From contig MU867110.1 of NCBI GenBank assembly GCA_033725935.1, positions 186,001-250,000 on the forward strand: a stretch of 64,000 bases of DNA. Direction: 5' to 3'. Positions 10,713 through 18,953 of this stretch are shown here, piece by piece (positions within the stretch are counted from its first letter, which is position 1; each line of letters opens with the position of its first letter). The position numbers and the translations under genes were made by a program. The notes beneath the pieces were generated by a model. It saw only the letters and a list, made by a program, of their open reading frames with translations, had not been told where the DNA came from and did no database searches. The stretch comes from Cladorrhinum sp. PSN259 (lineage: Eukaryota > Ascomycota > Sordariomycetes > Sordariales > Podosporaceae).

Positions 10713-12292
10713 TGAGCTCCCGCCCAAAGGGCCGGGTTGCTGCTGCATCATCCACAATGCCCGAGACGATTACCATACGGAATTTGACAATTACCCCTTT
10801 GGAGCTCGTCCGGGTTGAGCGGATCGAGGGATCATCTTCCCATGGCAACTCCAAAGTAAACTCGGCCAAAGTTGCCGGCCGAATTGCAGGCCGGAAACTT
10901 GTCAAGGACTCCGATACTGAACAGCCCTCCTCAGGCCCTCCATCCGACGACGACCGGAACCAGGACGCCTCCTCAAGCCAAGACATTTCGGGTCATTTAA
11001 TCGAACCCTTCACAGAGCGTGTCACCATCGTCTACCCGCCATATCATGACCATCCCGGGGAACAGCTCCGTCTAACCTTTGAAGAGCCCGGCGGCACGGG
11101 ACACCGGTACACAGCCACCATCCCGACTCAGTCTCCCAAATCTATCGTCCTCAAATCTATAGGTTCCAGCTCAGGCGGCAAAGAGTTCACAGCAATCTAC
11201 ATCCCCCATCACGCCTACCTATCTCTCTTCTCCTCCGCCAACCTCTCGTCATGGATGTCCCAGCTCGACCCTTCCATCCCCTTGTCCTCCCTCTCCATCC
11301 CCGGAACGCACAATTCCCCAACCTGCTACGTTGCTCTTCCATCGGTTCGTTGTCAGGCGGTGAGCGTGACAGACCAGCTCCTCAATGGTGTCAGGTTCCT
11401 AGACGTAAGGGTTAACTGCCCCAACGGGAATTCCTCCCCATCCCTATCCTCAAAACGTCCAGATCTGGCACTCGTCCACTCAGCATTTCCCATCTCTCTG
11501 TCCGGGCCCAAGTACCTAGCCTCCCTCCTCCAAGAAATCTATAACTTCCTCGACACCCACCCCTCCGAAACTATTTTAATTTCCATCAAGCGCGAGGGAA
11601 CAGGAAGAGGAACAGACCAACTCTTATCCAAAATCCTAGCAACACACTACCTTGACGCCTGGCGATGGCACACGGCCCCGTCAATCCCAACGCTCGGCCA
11701 AGTCAGAGGGAAAATCGTTTTGGTCAGGCGATTCCACGTCGACCCTTCATTGCCCTCGGACCACGGCCTGGGGATCGACGGCTCCGTCTGGCCGGACAAC
11801 GTAGCAGACGGCACCTGCGGCAGCGGCAGGATTCGCATTCAAGATTACTACGAAGTCAAGGAGACGGACCAACTCCCTACAAAAATTCAGTACGCGCAGG
11901 ACCAACTTGAGCGCTGCGCCGAATCGGTCCTCCCGCTCCCTTTCCTCCCGCCTTCTTCTTCTTCTACCACCACCACCACCTCTAACTCGGAAACAACACC
12001 ACAACATCAACAAAAAGAAACGCCTTTTCCGTTGTACATAAATTTTTTGTCCGCCTCGAATTTCTTCAACGCCCAACTGTGGCCCGAAAAGATCGCCGTC
12101 AAGATCAATCCCAAAATGATTGAGTATCTCTGCATGGGGCACGCCTGCCCGGGGAAGGGACAGTTCTCGCAGAAACCGGTGGGAGATGCTGCTACGGGAG
12201 TCGTGGTTACCGACTGGGTCGGTCACGATGGGGATTGGGACTTGATACGGTGTATTGTCGGGTGGAATGCGCGGTTGCAGTTGAAGGTTTAG
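10703..12292 (+). CDS. PI-PLC X-domain phosphodiesterase-like protein
   Basis: A single exon of up to 529 residues. The catalytic X-domain of the phosphatidylinositol-specific phospholipase C / GDPD-like TIM-barrel family spans about residues 180-345. It shows SIPGTHNS with the first catalytic His near 203, the LDVRVNC strand, and LVHSAF with the second His near 259, followed by LDTHPSETILISIK. There is no Y-domain, so it resembles the bacterial-type and fungal single-domain enzymes rather than the eukaryotic regulatory PLCs. The N-terminal 110 residues contain a small beta-rich segment (ITIRNLTITPLELVRVER) found at the start of fungal relatives. Residues about 415-440 are a Ser/Thr/Gln-rich insertion. 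In-frame ATGs at 10703, 10712 and 10757 are all possible starts; the last sits just before the conserved block. Expected substrates are inositol phospholipids or GPI anchors; not proven. Confidence 0.85.
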   Translation: MGLMSSRPKGRVAAASSTMPETITIRNLTITPLELVRVERIEGSSSHGNSKVNSAKVAGRIAGRKLVKDSDTEQPSSGPPSDDDRNQDASSSQDISGHLIEPFTERVTIVYPPYHDHPGEQLRLTFEEPGGTGHRYTATIPTQSPKSIVLKSIGSSSGGKEFTAIYIPHHAYLSLFSSANLSSWMSQLDPSIPLSSLSIPGTHNSPTCYVALPSVRCQAVSVTDQLLNGVRFLDVRVNCPNGNSSPSLSSKRPDLALVHSAFPISLSGPKYLASLLQEIYNFLDTHPSETILISIKREGTGRGTDQLLSKILATHYLDAWRWHTAPSIPTLGQVRGKIVLVRRFHVDPSLPSDHGLGIDGSVWPDNVADGTCGSGRIRIQDYYEVKETDQLPTKIQYAQDQLERCAESVLPLPFLPPSSSSTTTTTSNSETTPQHQQKETPFPLYINFLSASNFFNAQLWPEKIAVKINPKMIEYLCMGHACPGKGQFSQKPVGDAATGVVVTDWVGHDGDWDLIRCIVGWNARLQLKV

Positions 12293-12329
12293 AGGGGTCA
12301 ACATGCACTGTATGCTGTAGATATCAATA

Positions 12330-12360
12330 GGGCTGGGGTTGGGGCTGGGGCTGGGGCTGG
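12330..12360 (+). repeat. G-rich hexamer tandem repeat (GGGGCT/GGGGTT)
   Basis: Five G-runs of three to four are spaced by two bases, starting 38 bp after the stop codon of the PI-PLC-like gene, probably in its 3' UTR. The pattern could form a G-quadruplex in the plus-strand RNA. The repeat is plain in the sequence; the structure is inferred. Confidence 0.75.
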
Positions 12361-12763
12361 TGAGGAGGGGGAAGGCGAAAGGCAATGGTGCAAAGAGTGT
12401 GAATTATATTACAACAAGTTGGGAGAGTTGGGCGTGGTGTTTAGATTTGATTTGCGAGAGTAGTAGCTTGCTTTCAAGAGCGAAGTATATAATTGAAAGT
12501 AGAGATATATTATCTCTAGTTTTGTAACAAGGATGTACAAATACACAACCATTATGTCAAGTCTGGCTTCACTATACAGGCATTGGGCAGAGAGGTGGAT
12601 GGATGGATTACATCCAAGTTAACAAATCATGCAAGCACAGAGGAATCTGAAACAAAAGAATCACACGATTTCAGGAAAACACGACATAATTTACAACTAG
12701 CCTTTATGTTTGTAGCAGTTTGTATTGAACTATCTAAGTATTTTCTTCCAAAAAGATTGGGTA
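12361..12763. other. Convergent 3' region of PI-PLC-like gene and snoRNA host
   Basis: No coding gene is visible. The minus-strand host transcript is expected to end here, since its last recognisable acceptor is at 12766-12765. Transcripts from both strands may therefore overlap in this interval. Confidence 0.4.
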
Positions 12764-12830
12764 TCTGTTGTGACGGTTAGCACATGGTCAAAACGAAATA
12801 TGAGTAAGAATGCAATCAAAGTTGAACCAC

Positions 12831-12912
12831 CTCATCAGTTCTCCAAGGTGAAAGGGGTCTCATCAAGATGAAATCAGAATATAGGAGCAGGTAGGAAAGG
12901 TATATCATCTGA
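12831..12912 (-). ncRNA. Box C/D snoRNA candidate 4 (guide to 25S)
   Basis: Box D CTGA is at 12838-12835, D' CTGA at 12877-12874, C' TTGATGA at 12866-12860, and a weaker box C ATGATAT at 12908-12902. The 14 bases before box D (12852-12839) are exactly complementary to the conserved 25S segment UUCUCCAAGGUGAA. It lies in the last host intron (12961-12765, GTAAGC donor, GCTAAC branch, ACAACAG acceptor). The long guide match outweighs the imperfect C box. By the D-plus-five rule the methylated base would be the second C of UUCUC. Confidence 0.75.
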
Positions 12913-13149
12913 AATGCAACGCGAAACTGGAGAGTAAGAGAATAAAAAAGTGAGAGCTTACCAATGCAAAAAGTGACCAAAGTAGTGCTTGCTTGCTACG
13001 GGAATTACCTGCCCATTGAGAATGGTCAGCGATGATTCCAAACTGAAACCGTGAAAAAGATTGCTGTGATAAAGTATCAAGTTCAGTCTGTGATCAAGTT
13101 AGCCAAGGGTTTACTGGATTAGTGAGACAGTGGAGTAAAACATACCTCA

Positions 13150-13230
13150 TTAAATCAGATTTTGTTTTATGTTCATTTCCAGCCCAAAGAGCGGATCAAA
13201 CAGTGTGAATATTCTATCATCATTTTGATA
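13150..13230 (-). ncRNA. Box C/D snoRNA candidate 3
   Basis: Box C ATGATGA lies at 13223-13217 and box D CTGA at 13158-13155, with AAA and TTT flanking bases that can pair. It sits between the acceptor at 13271 and the GTATGT donor at 13145, so the true 5' donor of its intron is probably the GTACAT directly after the acceptor. I could not match either guide region to rRNA with confidence, so it may be an orphan or target a variable segment. Confidence 0.55.
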
Positions 13231-13573
13231 ATGGAAAGGAAGATCAGAAATAACAAGAAAGTTGATGTACCTGATCATTGAAAATGTTAGTCATGATTCA
13301 GATGCTATTATCCAATGCGGAAGTCGATTGACGATGACACAGTCAGGTGACGAGTTCTCAGCAAGAATTTCTCCCTGAACCTCCCTCACAGGATGTACAG
13401 TCCTGCTTTTGGTGAGAGAGGCCAGAGAGGCTTCGTTTATGTCCGCCCGTTCGTTCAAATCTTCGTCATAGTGTCATGGATAGTGTGTGAAAGAATAAAG
13501 CTTGAGCATACCTGCACGATTGAATGTTAGCATCTCTGTCAAAGACAAGTGTCAAAACAATCGTGTTTCGATG

Positions 13574-13669
13574 CCATAGTCAGACAAGGCTGAAACTATT
13601 GAAACGATTTCCACATGGTTTATTAAGCTTGAGGAATTCCCTATAGGTTTTTTCTATCATCACCAAGGC
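13574..13669 (-). ncRNA. Box C/D snoRNA candidate 2 (snR41-like guide to 18S)
   Basis: Box C GTGATGA lies at 13663-13657 and box D CTGA at 13583-13580. The 12 bases at 13596-13585 before box D (GTTTCAGCCTTG) are exactly complementary to the universally conserved 18S segment CAAGGCUGAAAC. The fifth base before box D pairs with the G of CAAG, which from memory is the site methylated in yeast by snR41 (18S G1126). That match next to a proper D box makes the identification firm. A second guide before a D' box was not resolved. Confidence 0.82.
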
Positions 13670-13846
13670 GGGGAAGGGTGTGCAAGAGAAGAAATAGTTC
13701 GGCTGACCTTTTGAGTGAAGAGAGATTAATGGCTGACCATGTGATCAAGGTCAAAGTTCCATAGTCGATCAGCACTGCAAGCAGACTTGTTAGTAACAGT
13801 AAATAATAGAATTCCCGCCCCAGACGAGTCGCTGCTGCGATGATGT

Positions 13847-13934
13847 GCTCTCAGGGTAATTCTCGATGATTGTCCCCACAGAATGTGTCGGAGTTGGATT
13901 GTTCAATTGTGTTTTCGATACTCATCATAGGAGC
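13847..13934 (-). ncRNA. Box C/D snoRNA candidate 1
   Basis: Box C ATGATGA at 13928-13922 and box D CTGA at 13854-13851 are flanked by a short GCTC/GAGC terminal stem. The whole lies inside the first host intron (13978-13775). The bases just before box D (GAGAATTACC) include 9 nt complementary to the 18S segment GGUAAUUCU, so an 18S methylation guide is possible. The box and intron placement is strong; the target is tentative because the match is short. Confidence 0.65.
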
Positions 13935-13979
13935 GATCTGTCTCATGCAGCGAGAAATGGAAAGTAAATTGAGCTTACC

Positions 13980-14412
13980 TTGCTGATCGGGGAGTGAGGG
14001 GAGAAGAAACGCGGCCTGCGCGCTTTCCTCTCCGTGATGTGGTGTTGTGGGAAAAGTGGAAGCTGTGAGAGCTCTGAAAATTTAGAGCTGTTTTAAAAAA
14101 GGCATTGGTGTGGAGAAGTGATAAGATAACGTGGGACCCACTATTATTCCGCCGCTGCGGCCCGTTGTGGTCTGGAGCCGAAGAGAAAGCTTGAGGCACC
14201 CAGCCCCACATGGTGAGTCAGCCTTTCGTCACTGGAGTTTCCTGTTGAAACGCAGAACACAGCCCGGGTGGCAATGGTGTTATCGATAAGAGACGTCTGG
14301 ATAAGAAGCCGAGTGCCCCCGTGCCGTCTTGCTTTCCTCTCCTTCCGAAGCATCCACGAGGCCTCTCAGCTCTTTCAGGCTGCGAGACATTCTTGATTGA
14401 TATACTACCACC
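13980..14412. other. Divergent promoter region (snoRNA host / 14413 gene)
   Basis: This contains the first exon and start of the minus-strand host transcript and the promoter and 5' UTR of the plus-strand gene at 14413. A minus-strand frame of 78 codons (14211-13975) runs to the first host donor but, once spliced, stops within about 17 codons, so I do not call it coding. Confidence 0.5.
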
Positions 14413-15759
14413 ATGTCTCCCTCGGTCGGAGGCATGTTGGGAGCGGCCGCTTTCCGAGCGGTTCGCACCAACCTGGCCGTGACCACCAAGATGGCGGCCA
14501 AGTTCCTCCGCTCCAAGCTGATCGCCGCCCGAGCCACTGCTGCTGAACTTCAACCCGTCCTCGTCCGAAGCGGCAACGCTCGACAGCCTGTCCATCCTGC
14601 CGCCTGGCTGCGGCAACAGAAGCGTGCTGCAGGAGTGAAATGGTACTCAACTGCTAATATCAACGCCGCGGTCCGACGCTATATCAGCACCGCTGGCAAC
14701 AACGCCGGACACTCGAACGTCGGGGGGTCCCGTTATGACCGCTCCAAGTTTCCCGTTTCCCGAACCTCTCGCGCTGTTTCTCAACTCACCGGGCAAGCCC
14801 CGTTCGCCTCAACCCTCCGCCCCAATCTTACCGGAGGTGCGCTCCCCCGAACAGCTGGTGGTTATGCCATGCCCGGATGCGGACGTGTCGGAGGCGCTCG
14901 ATACTTCAGCCACACCCCGGCTGCACCGGCTCAGGTCGTTCAAAATGTGAGCCAGGCCATGCGTGCGTTTTGGTTAACTGGCCAGCGGGCAAGATATGAT
15001 GGGACTGCCCCCAACGGGAACAAGCAGTACCGGGCTGTCAGTGCCGCTCAAGAGGAGGCCAGAATCCGGATGAGTGCTGTCACTCGTGTCAGCCCTGGAT
15101 CCTTCATTGACTTCCACATCAGCCCCACCATCACCGCTCTTAGCCCACTCGGTGCTATCCTCTCCTCTGAGGTTTCCGCGGCCAAGGGTGCTGCCACCCT
15201 CAACGAGGATGGCTTCCTTGATGTCTTGTCTGTGGATTTTGCCCGGGCACTCAAGGAGCTCGCGGCGGTCATGACTGATTTGAAGAAGTTGTCAGAGTTG
15301 GGCGACTTACCGGTCGCTTTGGAGAAAGGAAACGTCCTGAGAATTCGGTTCCCTGGAGTGGATGCAGGGACGGTGGAAAGCTTGTGCAACGACGTCGGTG
15401 TCCAGAGAGGAGTCATAGGGCAAGATCCTGACTTTGAGCTCAACGCTGGTGTAGCCGTCGCTCTTCGCTTCCCATTCGCCCCCCAGAGCTGCGTCGATAC
15501 TATTAGCTCTCCTGGCGGGTCGCTCAGGTCTCATGATTCTCAGTCTTCCGCTGTCTCAGAGGCTTTCTTTGTGGACGAGTACGAGGAGAACCCCTGGAAC
15601 ATGTCTTCGTTGGATCCTGAGGAAGGTTATGAGAGCATGTCGCCCCGATCCCCTTCTCTAAGCGGCTCAGTCGGATATAGCTCGGAGGACTTCGAGGGCC
15701 TGGAAGGTATTTATCGTTTTATTGATGAATGCGACCGACGCGCTCAGGGAGCGTTTTAG
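14413..15759 (+). CDS. Predicted mitochondrial protein of unknown function
   Basis: A single exon of 448 residues. The first 170 residues are rich in Arg, Ala, Ser and Thr with almost no acidic residues, and include KWYSTA, RRYISTAGN and ARYFSHTP segments typical of long fungal mitochondrial presequences. A conserved-looking middle part (about 175-350) has FWLTGQRARYDG, SFIDFHISPTITALSPLG, FLDVLSVDFARALKELAAVMTDLKKLSELGDLPV and a VLRIRFPGVD strand. The C-terminal 75 residues are Ser-rich and acidic and end with YRFIDECDRRAQGAF. I recall similar fungal proteins but not a tested function, and give no name. The start has a fair context (accaccATGtc). It probably shares its promoter with the snoRNA host on the other strand. 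Confidence 0.8.
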   Translation: MSPSVGGMLGAAAFRAVRTNLAVTTKMAAKFLRSKLIAARATAAELQPVLVRSGNARQPVHPAAWLRQQKRAAGVKWYSTANINAAVRRYISTAGNNAGHSNVGGSRYDRSKFPVSRTSRAVSQLTGQAPFASTLRPNLTGGALPRTAGGYAMPGCGRVGGARYFSHTPAAPAQVVQNVSQAMRAFWLTGQRARYDGTAPNGNKQYRAVSAAQEEARIRMSAVTRVSPGSFIDFHISPTITALSPLGAILSSEVSAAKGAATLNEDGFLDVLSVDFARALKELAAVMTDLKKLSELGDLPVALEKGNVLRIRFPGVDAGTVESLCNDVGVQRGVIGQDPDFELNAGVAVALRFPFAPQSCVDTISSPGGSLRSHDSQSSAVSEAFFVDEYEENPWNMSSLDPEEGYESMSPRSPSLSGSVGYSSEDFEGLEGIYRFIDECDRRAQGAF

Positions 15760-16631
15760 GTCAATACTACCATCTTCAGGTGGTTCTAACGGTGAATGGT
15801 AGGCGTTTGGGCAGAATGAACCATGGATATGATGAGGAATTTGTATGGATAGGTTTGGGAAATCTCCTTTGTCTGCTTCTAGTTGATCGTTTTTTATATC
15901 AGAATAGGGAATAAGTAGCCCCTATAACGCTAGCACTTTGCTATCTCCTTATATATATATATCTATATATATACAGATCCAAATTTTTAAAAGTAAGATC
16001 AGTCCACTATCACACCATTCGCGTTGTTGTTTGGATTTTTCGAGCTCTCCAGAGCTTCGTCAGCTGGGTTGGACTTGTGGTTCAAGTCCCAGCACGATGA
16101 GGAAATTCAAAGGAAAGATGTAACTGCTCTAACTGATGTTTCACATATTTCTCAATTTTTGGGAACGAATGCAACACCTATCTAGGTATCCAGGAATACA
16201 ATAAAATTGCCACTGTTGTCTGTTGTTATATTTCCTATTGTTTGCCCCTGGACCTGTACTGTCACAGTGTTCGCGTATCACTGTACGGTAACTTCACTGT
16301 ATGTACTCCGTACAAGCAGTGGCCATTTCCGAATTTGGAATAAAACTGGTTGACAGGGATGTGGTGCACGGACGGTGCTCCTCCCAAAACCACCAAAAAC
16401 CACCGCCGGAAAAAAAAAACTCGACGAGGATGGCAACTGCGCAGTGAACATCACTGATTGAAAATTGGAAGTCTGTTGATTTGTATTCACACAACCTTAC
16501 AATGCATAGGGCTTCGACTTATCAACAATAGGAGCGCATTGCTATTTTTGAAGCCTTATTGTTTTGGTTTTCATTATTGTCATTTGTATTCAGTTGGTAT
16601 TCAATTGCGCCCTCTATTCACACTTTCAAAC
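15760..16631. other. Intergenic spacer
   Basis: This 870-bp stretch holds the 3' flank of the 14413 gene and the promoter of the next. A TA-rich run lies at 15950-15974. A 7-bp hairpin (GGACTTG ... CAAGTCC) sits near 16070-16088. The open frame of the following gene extends upstream of its likely ATG, but that part shows no coding character. Confidence 0.5.
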
Positions 16632-18158
16632 ATGGCGCAACACAATAGCAGCGCCGGTGTCATTGACACTGCGAGTGCGTCGATGGCTGCGCAACTTGCT
16701 GGTAAAAAGCACGGCAAACTTCCAATTCGCGCTGGTACCCCTCGATCAGCTTCCAAAAGCCACTCAACCTTAACTTCCTTATCACATCCTTCTTCGTCCA
16801 CACCCAGCAACAGCAAGATTTCAAGTTCTCGTCGGAGCAAGCTTCAGAGACCCCTTAGAGATCTCTCCCGGTCACACAAAAAATCAAACTCGCTTTACCG
16901 CAGCATTCGGAAATCTAATCGTGCTCGGATTACCTTCCTCCTAAAAAGACAACAGTGGAAAACGTCACGCCAGAGATCGATGAAGATGGAGTTCGTCGAG
17001 TATCTCAGAGAGATTCAGGCCAATGAATCATCCGACGACGAGGACTTCACCTTTATCAGCACATCTTCCAGCTCAGTCACCTCTTCAGATGGGGGCGCCC
17101 AGTCTGTGGTGTCTGAGGCTAGCACCGTCATGACAAGCCCTCCGGACTCGGACAATGAAATCAAGACAGACGAGACCAAGACTGTGACCAAAGCGTCTAT
17201 TGACAAGCAATCAGCCAAGCCATCTACTTCTGCTGCGTCTGTCTCTGTCTCTACCACCATTTCTCAGTTAATTGAGGCAGAGAAGTCCAAGATCAACAAG
17301 AAGATCACGGAGGCCAAGCCACTCTCACCCAAACCAGCTGACAAGGCCACTCCCACCTCACCCACCTCACCCACCTCACCCACCAAAGTCGCACCCAGCG
17401 AGAAGAAGTCTGGCAAGCGAAAGCTCGAGGACTCGCCAGCTGCTACCACTGCTGAAACCACCCAGCGAGAGCCAGCCACCAAGAAGAGCAAGCAGGAGAA
17501 TGGCAAGCCCGGCAAACCAGCCACAGATGCCGCCGCCAAACTCGCTCAGCAGCTTAAGAATCAAGGCCCCCCTCCTGAGATGTCTTCTGCCACCCCCACC
17601 GCTACTGCTGCCGCCCCGACCAAAAGAGAGCACCTCGCCAGCAGAGATTACCAGCCTGGCCTCGCAGCCATGCTTGATGACCGCATGGGCTTTGAGGACT
17701 GGGTACACGATCGTGGTGACCGGCCAGTAACAAAATGGGAGAAGTCGCTTCGTAACCAATTTGTCGGCTACAGAAAGTACCACAAGCATCCGATCCCAGA
17801 GCCGTTCATGTCGGGAGCGATTGGTCCATTTCCGCAGGAGAGATTTGATGCGGTGCGCAAGAAGGACGGTCTTAAGAAGTCGTCGGTCGCCGAGCGCAGA
17901 GCAGGCAGGGCCAGTTTGCGACCCGGTGCTGACTACCAGGGCAAGCAACATCAGCAGTATCAGCAGCAGCAAGGCCGGCAGAAGCAGAAGCAGTATGGAA
18001 GGGGCGGGTTCAAGGGCAACAACAAGCAGCATCAGCAGAAACAGCATCAGTATACCAAATATAAGAAGGGGTCCCGCTTTTACTCTAATGGTTCCAAGGA
18101 TGCCGATGATACCACCAACACGAGCGGCACCAGGCTTACTCCCAAGCACATAAAGTAG
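16632..18158 (+). CDS. Basic, low-complexity nuclear-type protein (unknown function)
   Basis: A single exon of 508 residues from the ATG at 16632 (context aaacATGgc). The frame is open further upstream to 16458, but the internal start has the better context. Residues about 50-110 are very basic and Ser-rich. Then come an acidic ESSDDEDF patch, a Ser/Thr/Lys-rich stretch with TPTSPTSPTSPT repeats and nuclear-signal-like KKSGKRKLED and ATKKSKQ motifs. A more ordered segment (about 335-420) has REHLASRDYQPGLAAMLDDRMGFEDWVHDRGDRPVTKWEKSLRNQFVGYRK. The tail is Gln/Lys/Gly-rich (QQYQQQQ, GRGGFKG). The composition suggests nucleic-acid binding, possibly in the nucleolus or in RNA processing. I recognise no named domain. 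Confidence 0.78.
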   Translation: MAQHNSSAGVIDTASASMAAQLAGKKHGKLPIRAGTPRSASKSHSTLTSLSHPSSSTPSNSKISSSRRSKLQRPLRDLSRSHKKSNSLYRSIRKSNRARITFLLKRQQWKTSRQRSMKMEFVEYLREIQANESSDDEDFTFISTSSSSVTSSDGGAQSVVSEASTVMTSPPDSDNEIKTDETKTVTKASIDKQSAKPSTSAASVSVSTTISQLIEAEKSKINKKITEAKPLSPKPADKATPTSPTSPTSPTKVAPSEKKSGKRKLEDSPAATTAETTQREPATKKSKQENGKPGKPATDAAAKLAQQLKNQGPPPEMSSATPTATAAAPTKREHLASRDYQPGLAAMLDDRMGFEDWVHDRGDRPVTKWEKSLRNQFVGYRKYHKHPIPEPFMSGAIGPFPQERFDAVRKKDGLKKSSVAERRAGRASLRPGADYQGKQHQQYQQQQGRQKQKQYGRGGFKGNNKQHQQKQHQYTKYKKGSRFYSNGSKDADDTTNTSGTRLTPKHIK

Positions 18159-18953
18159 TACTACAGTGAAGCTGTTTTTAAGGAGCCAACTAGGCCATTT
18201 GGAACGTCTGTTAGACAAATTTTAGGCATGTATAAATGTTTCGGAAGGCCTAAATTCATACCTAGAAGGGCGTATATAGGACACATCAAGGCGTTCGACA
18301 GAGTAGGGAGGCATGTTTTTTTGTCAACGGGCAGACATACACGAGTTTAGTACAGGCAGGGGATTGATAAGGGAAGGCGTACGGTATGTGGAAGAGGTAT
18401 GACTTCGGCATGGAAAGGCGTGTCCTTGAGACTGGAGGGGATGATTTTATTTTGCGAGAGGCACGTTGGGTTTTCTTGCATGGCGTTTAAGAGGACGTGA
18501 AAAGGCATGGATACGATACCCGTGGAAAAAGTTACCACACAAATGGATTGTTTATTTATTTTTACTATTGCCCCCATCACCTGCAGTGCATCCGCCGTCA
18601 TGGAAAACAACAGGCTAGCAAGCGGAAGCAGTCAGCCAGAGAGGTTCTCAGTGGTTCACAGAGCGGTTTCGGTCCCTGGGGAATCCCTGTCTGCGGTGTG
18701 CTAATTCGTGCGCTAAAAGCTTCCCCGGTTCCCCCACTCGAGATGAACCTCGGCTGGCGGTGTCCGCTTACCGTGGTGCTCCACAATTTCGATCTGATAA
18801 GTGAGACGAGGGGTGTGTTACCATATTACGACAGGCGTCTTGGATTCCATATATTATTTCAAGACCAGGTTTCCAATTGACTTGATCGAAACCAGACCTA
18901 CCTATTCTTCTTTTATTTGTTGCACTATACCCTGTTTTCATATTCCGTTCACA
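18159..18953. other. Intergenic spacer
   Basis: An 800-bp gap between two plus-strand genes with only short frames on both strands. Nothing identifiable beyond the expected UTRs and promoter. Confidence 0.5.

Larger units (their letters stand above)
12764..13979 (-). ncRNA. Multi-intron non-coding snoRNA host transcript
   Basis: The minus strand carries an ordered chain of consensus splice sites but no conserved frame. The first donor is GTAAGC at 13978-13973. Acceptors follow at 13776-13775 (after TACTAAC), 13513-13512 (GCTAAC), 13272-13271 (GACTAAC), 13010-13009 (GCTGAC) and 12766-12765 (GCTAAC). Clear donors also occur at 13145 (GTATGT) and 12961 (GTAAGC). The intervals are about 200-260 nt, and four of the five hold a box C/D snoRNA candidate. 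This is the pattern of an intron-encoded snoRNA cluster in a non-coding host gene, an arrangement known in filamentous fungi. The start must lie between about 13990 and 14400, so the host probably shares a divergent promoter with the gene at 14413. Exon boundaries in the middle are uncertain. Confidence 0.7.

Noticed and set aside
13271..13511. Fifth snoRNA in the host interval with C-like ATGACGA
   Set aside because: The C box is non-consensus, several CTGA choices exist, none with a terminal stem, and an 8-nt match to 18S (ACGGGCGG) is not followed by a D box.
13975..14211. Coding first exon for the snoRNA host (78 codons)
   Set aside because: After splicing at 13979/13774 it stops within about 17 codons; no homology pattern.
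17376..18218. Minus-strand 280-codon frame opposite the basic low-complexity gene
   Set aside because: A Leu/Ser/Val-rich mirror of Lys/Gln/Ser codons on the real strand.
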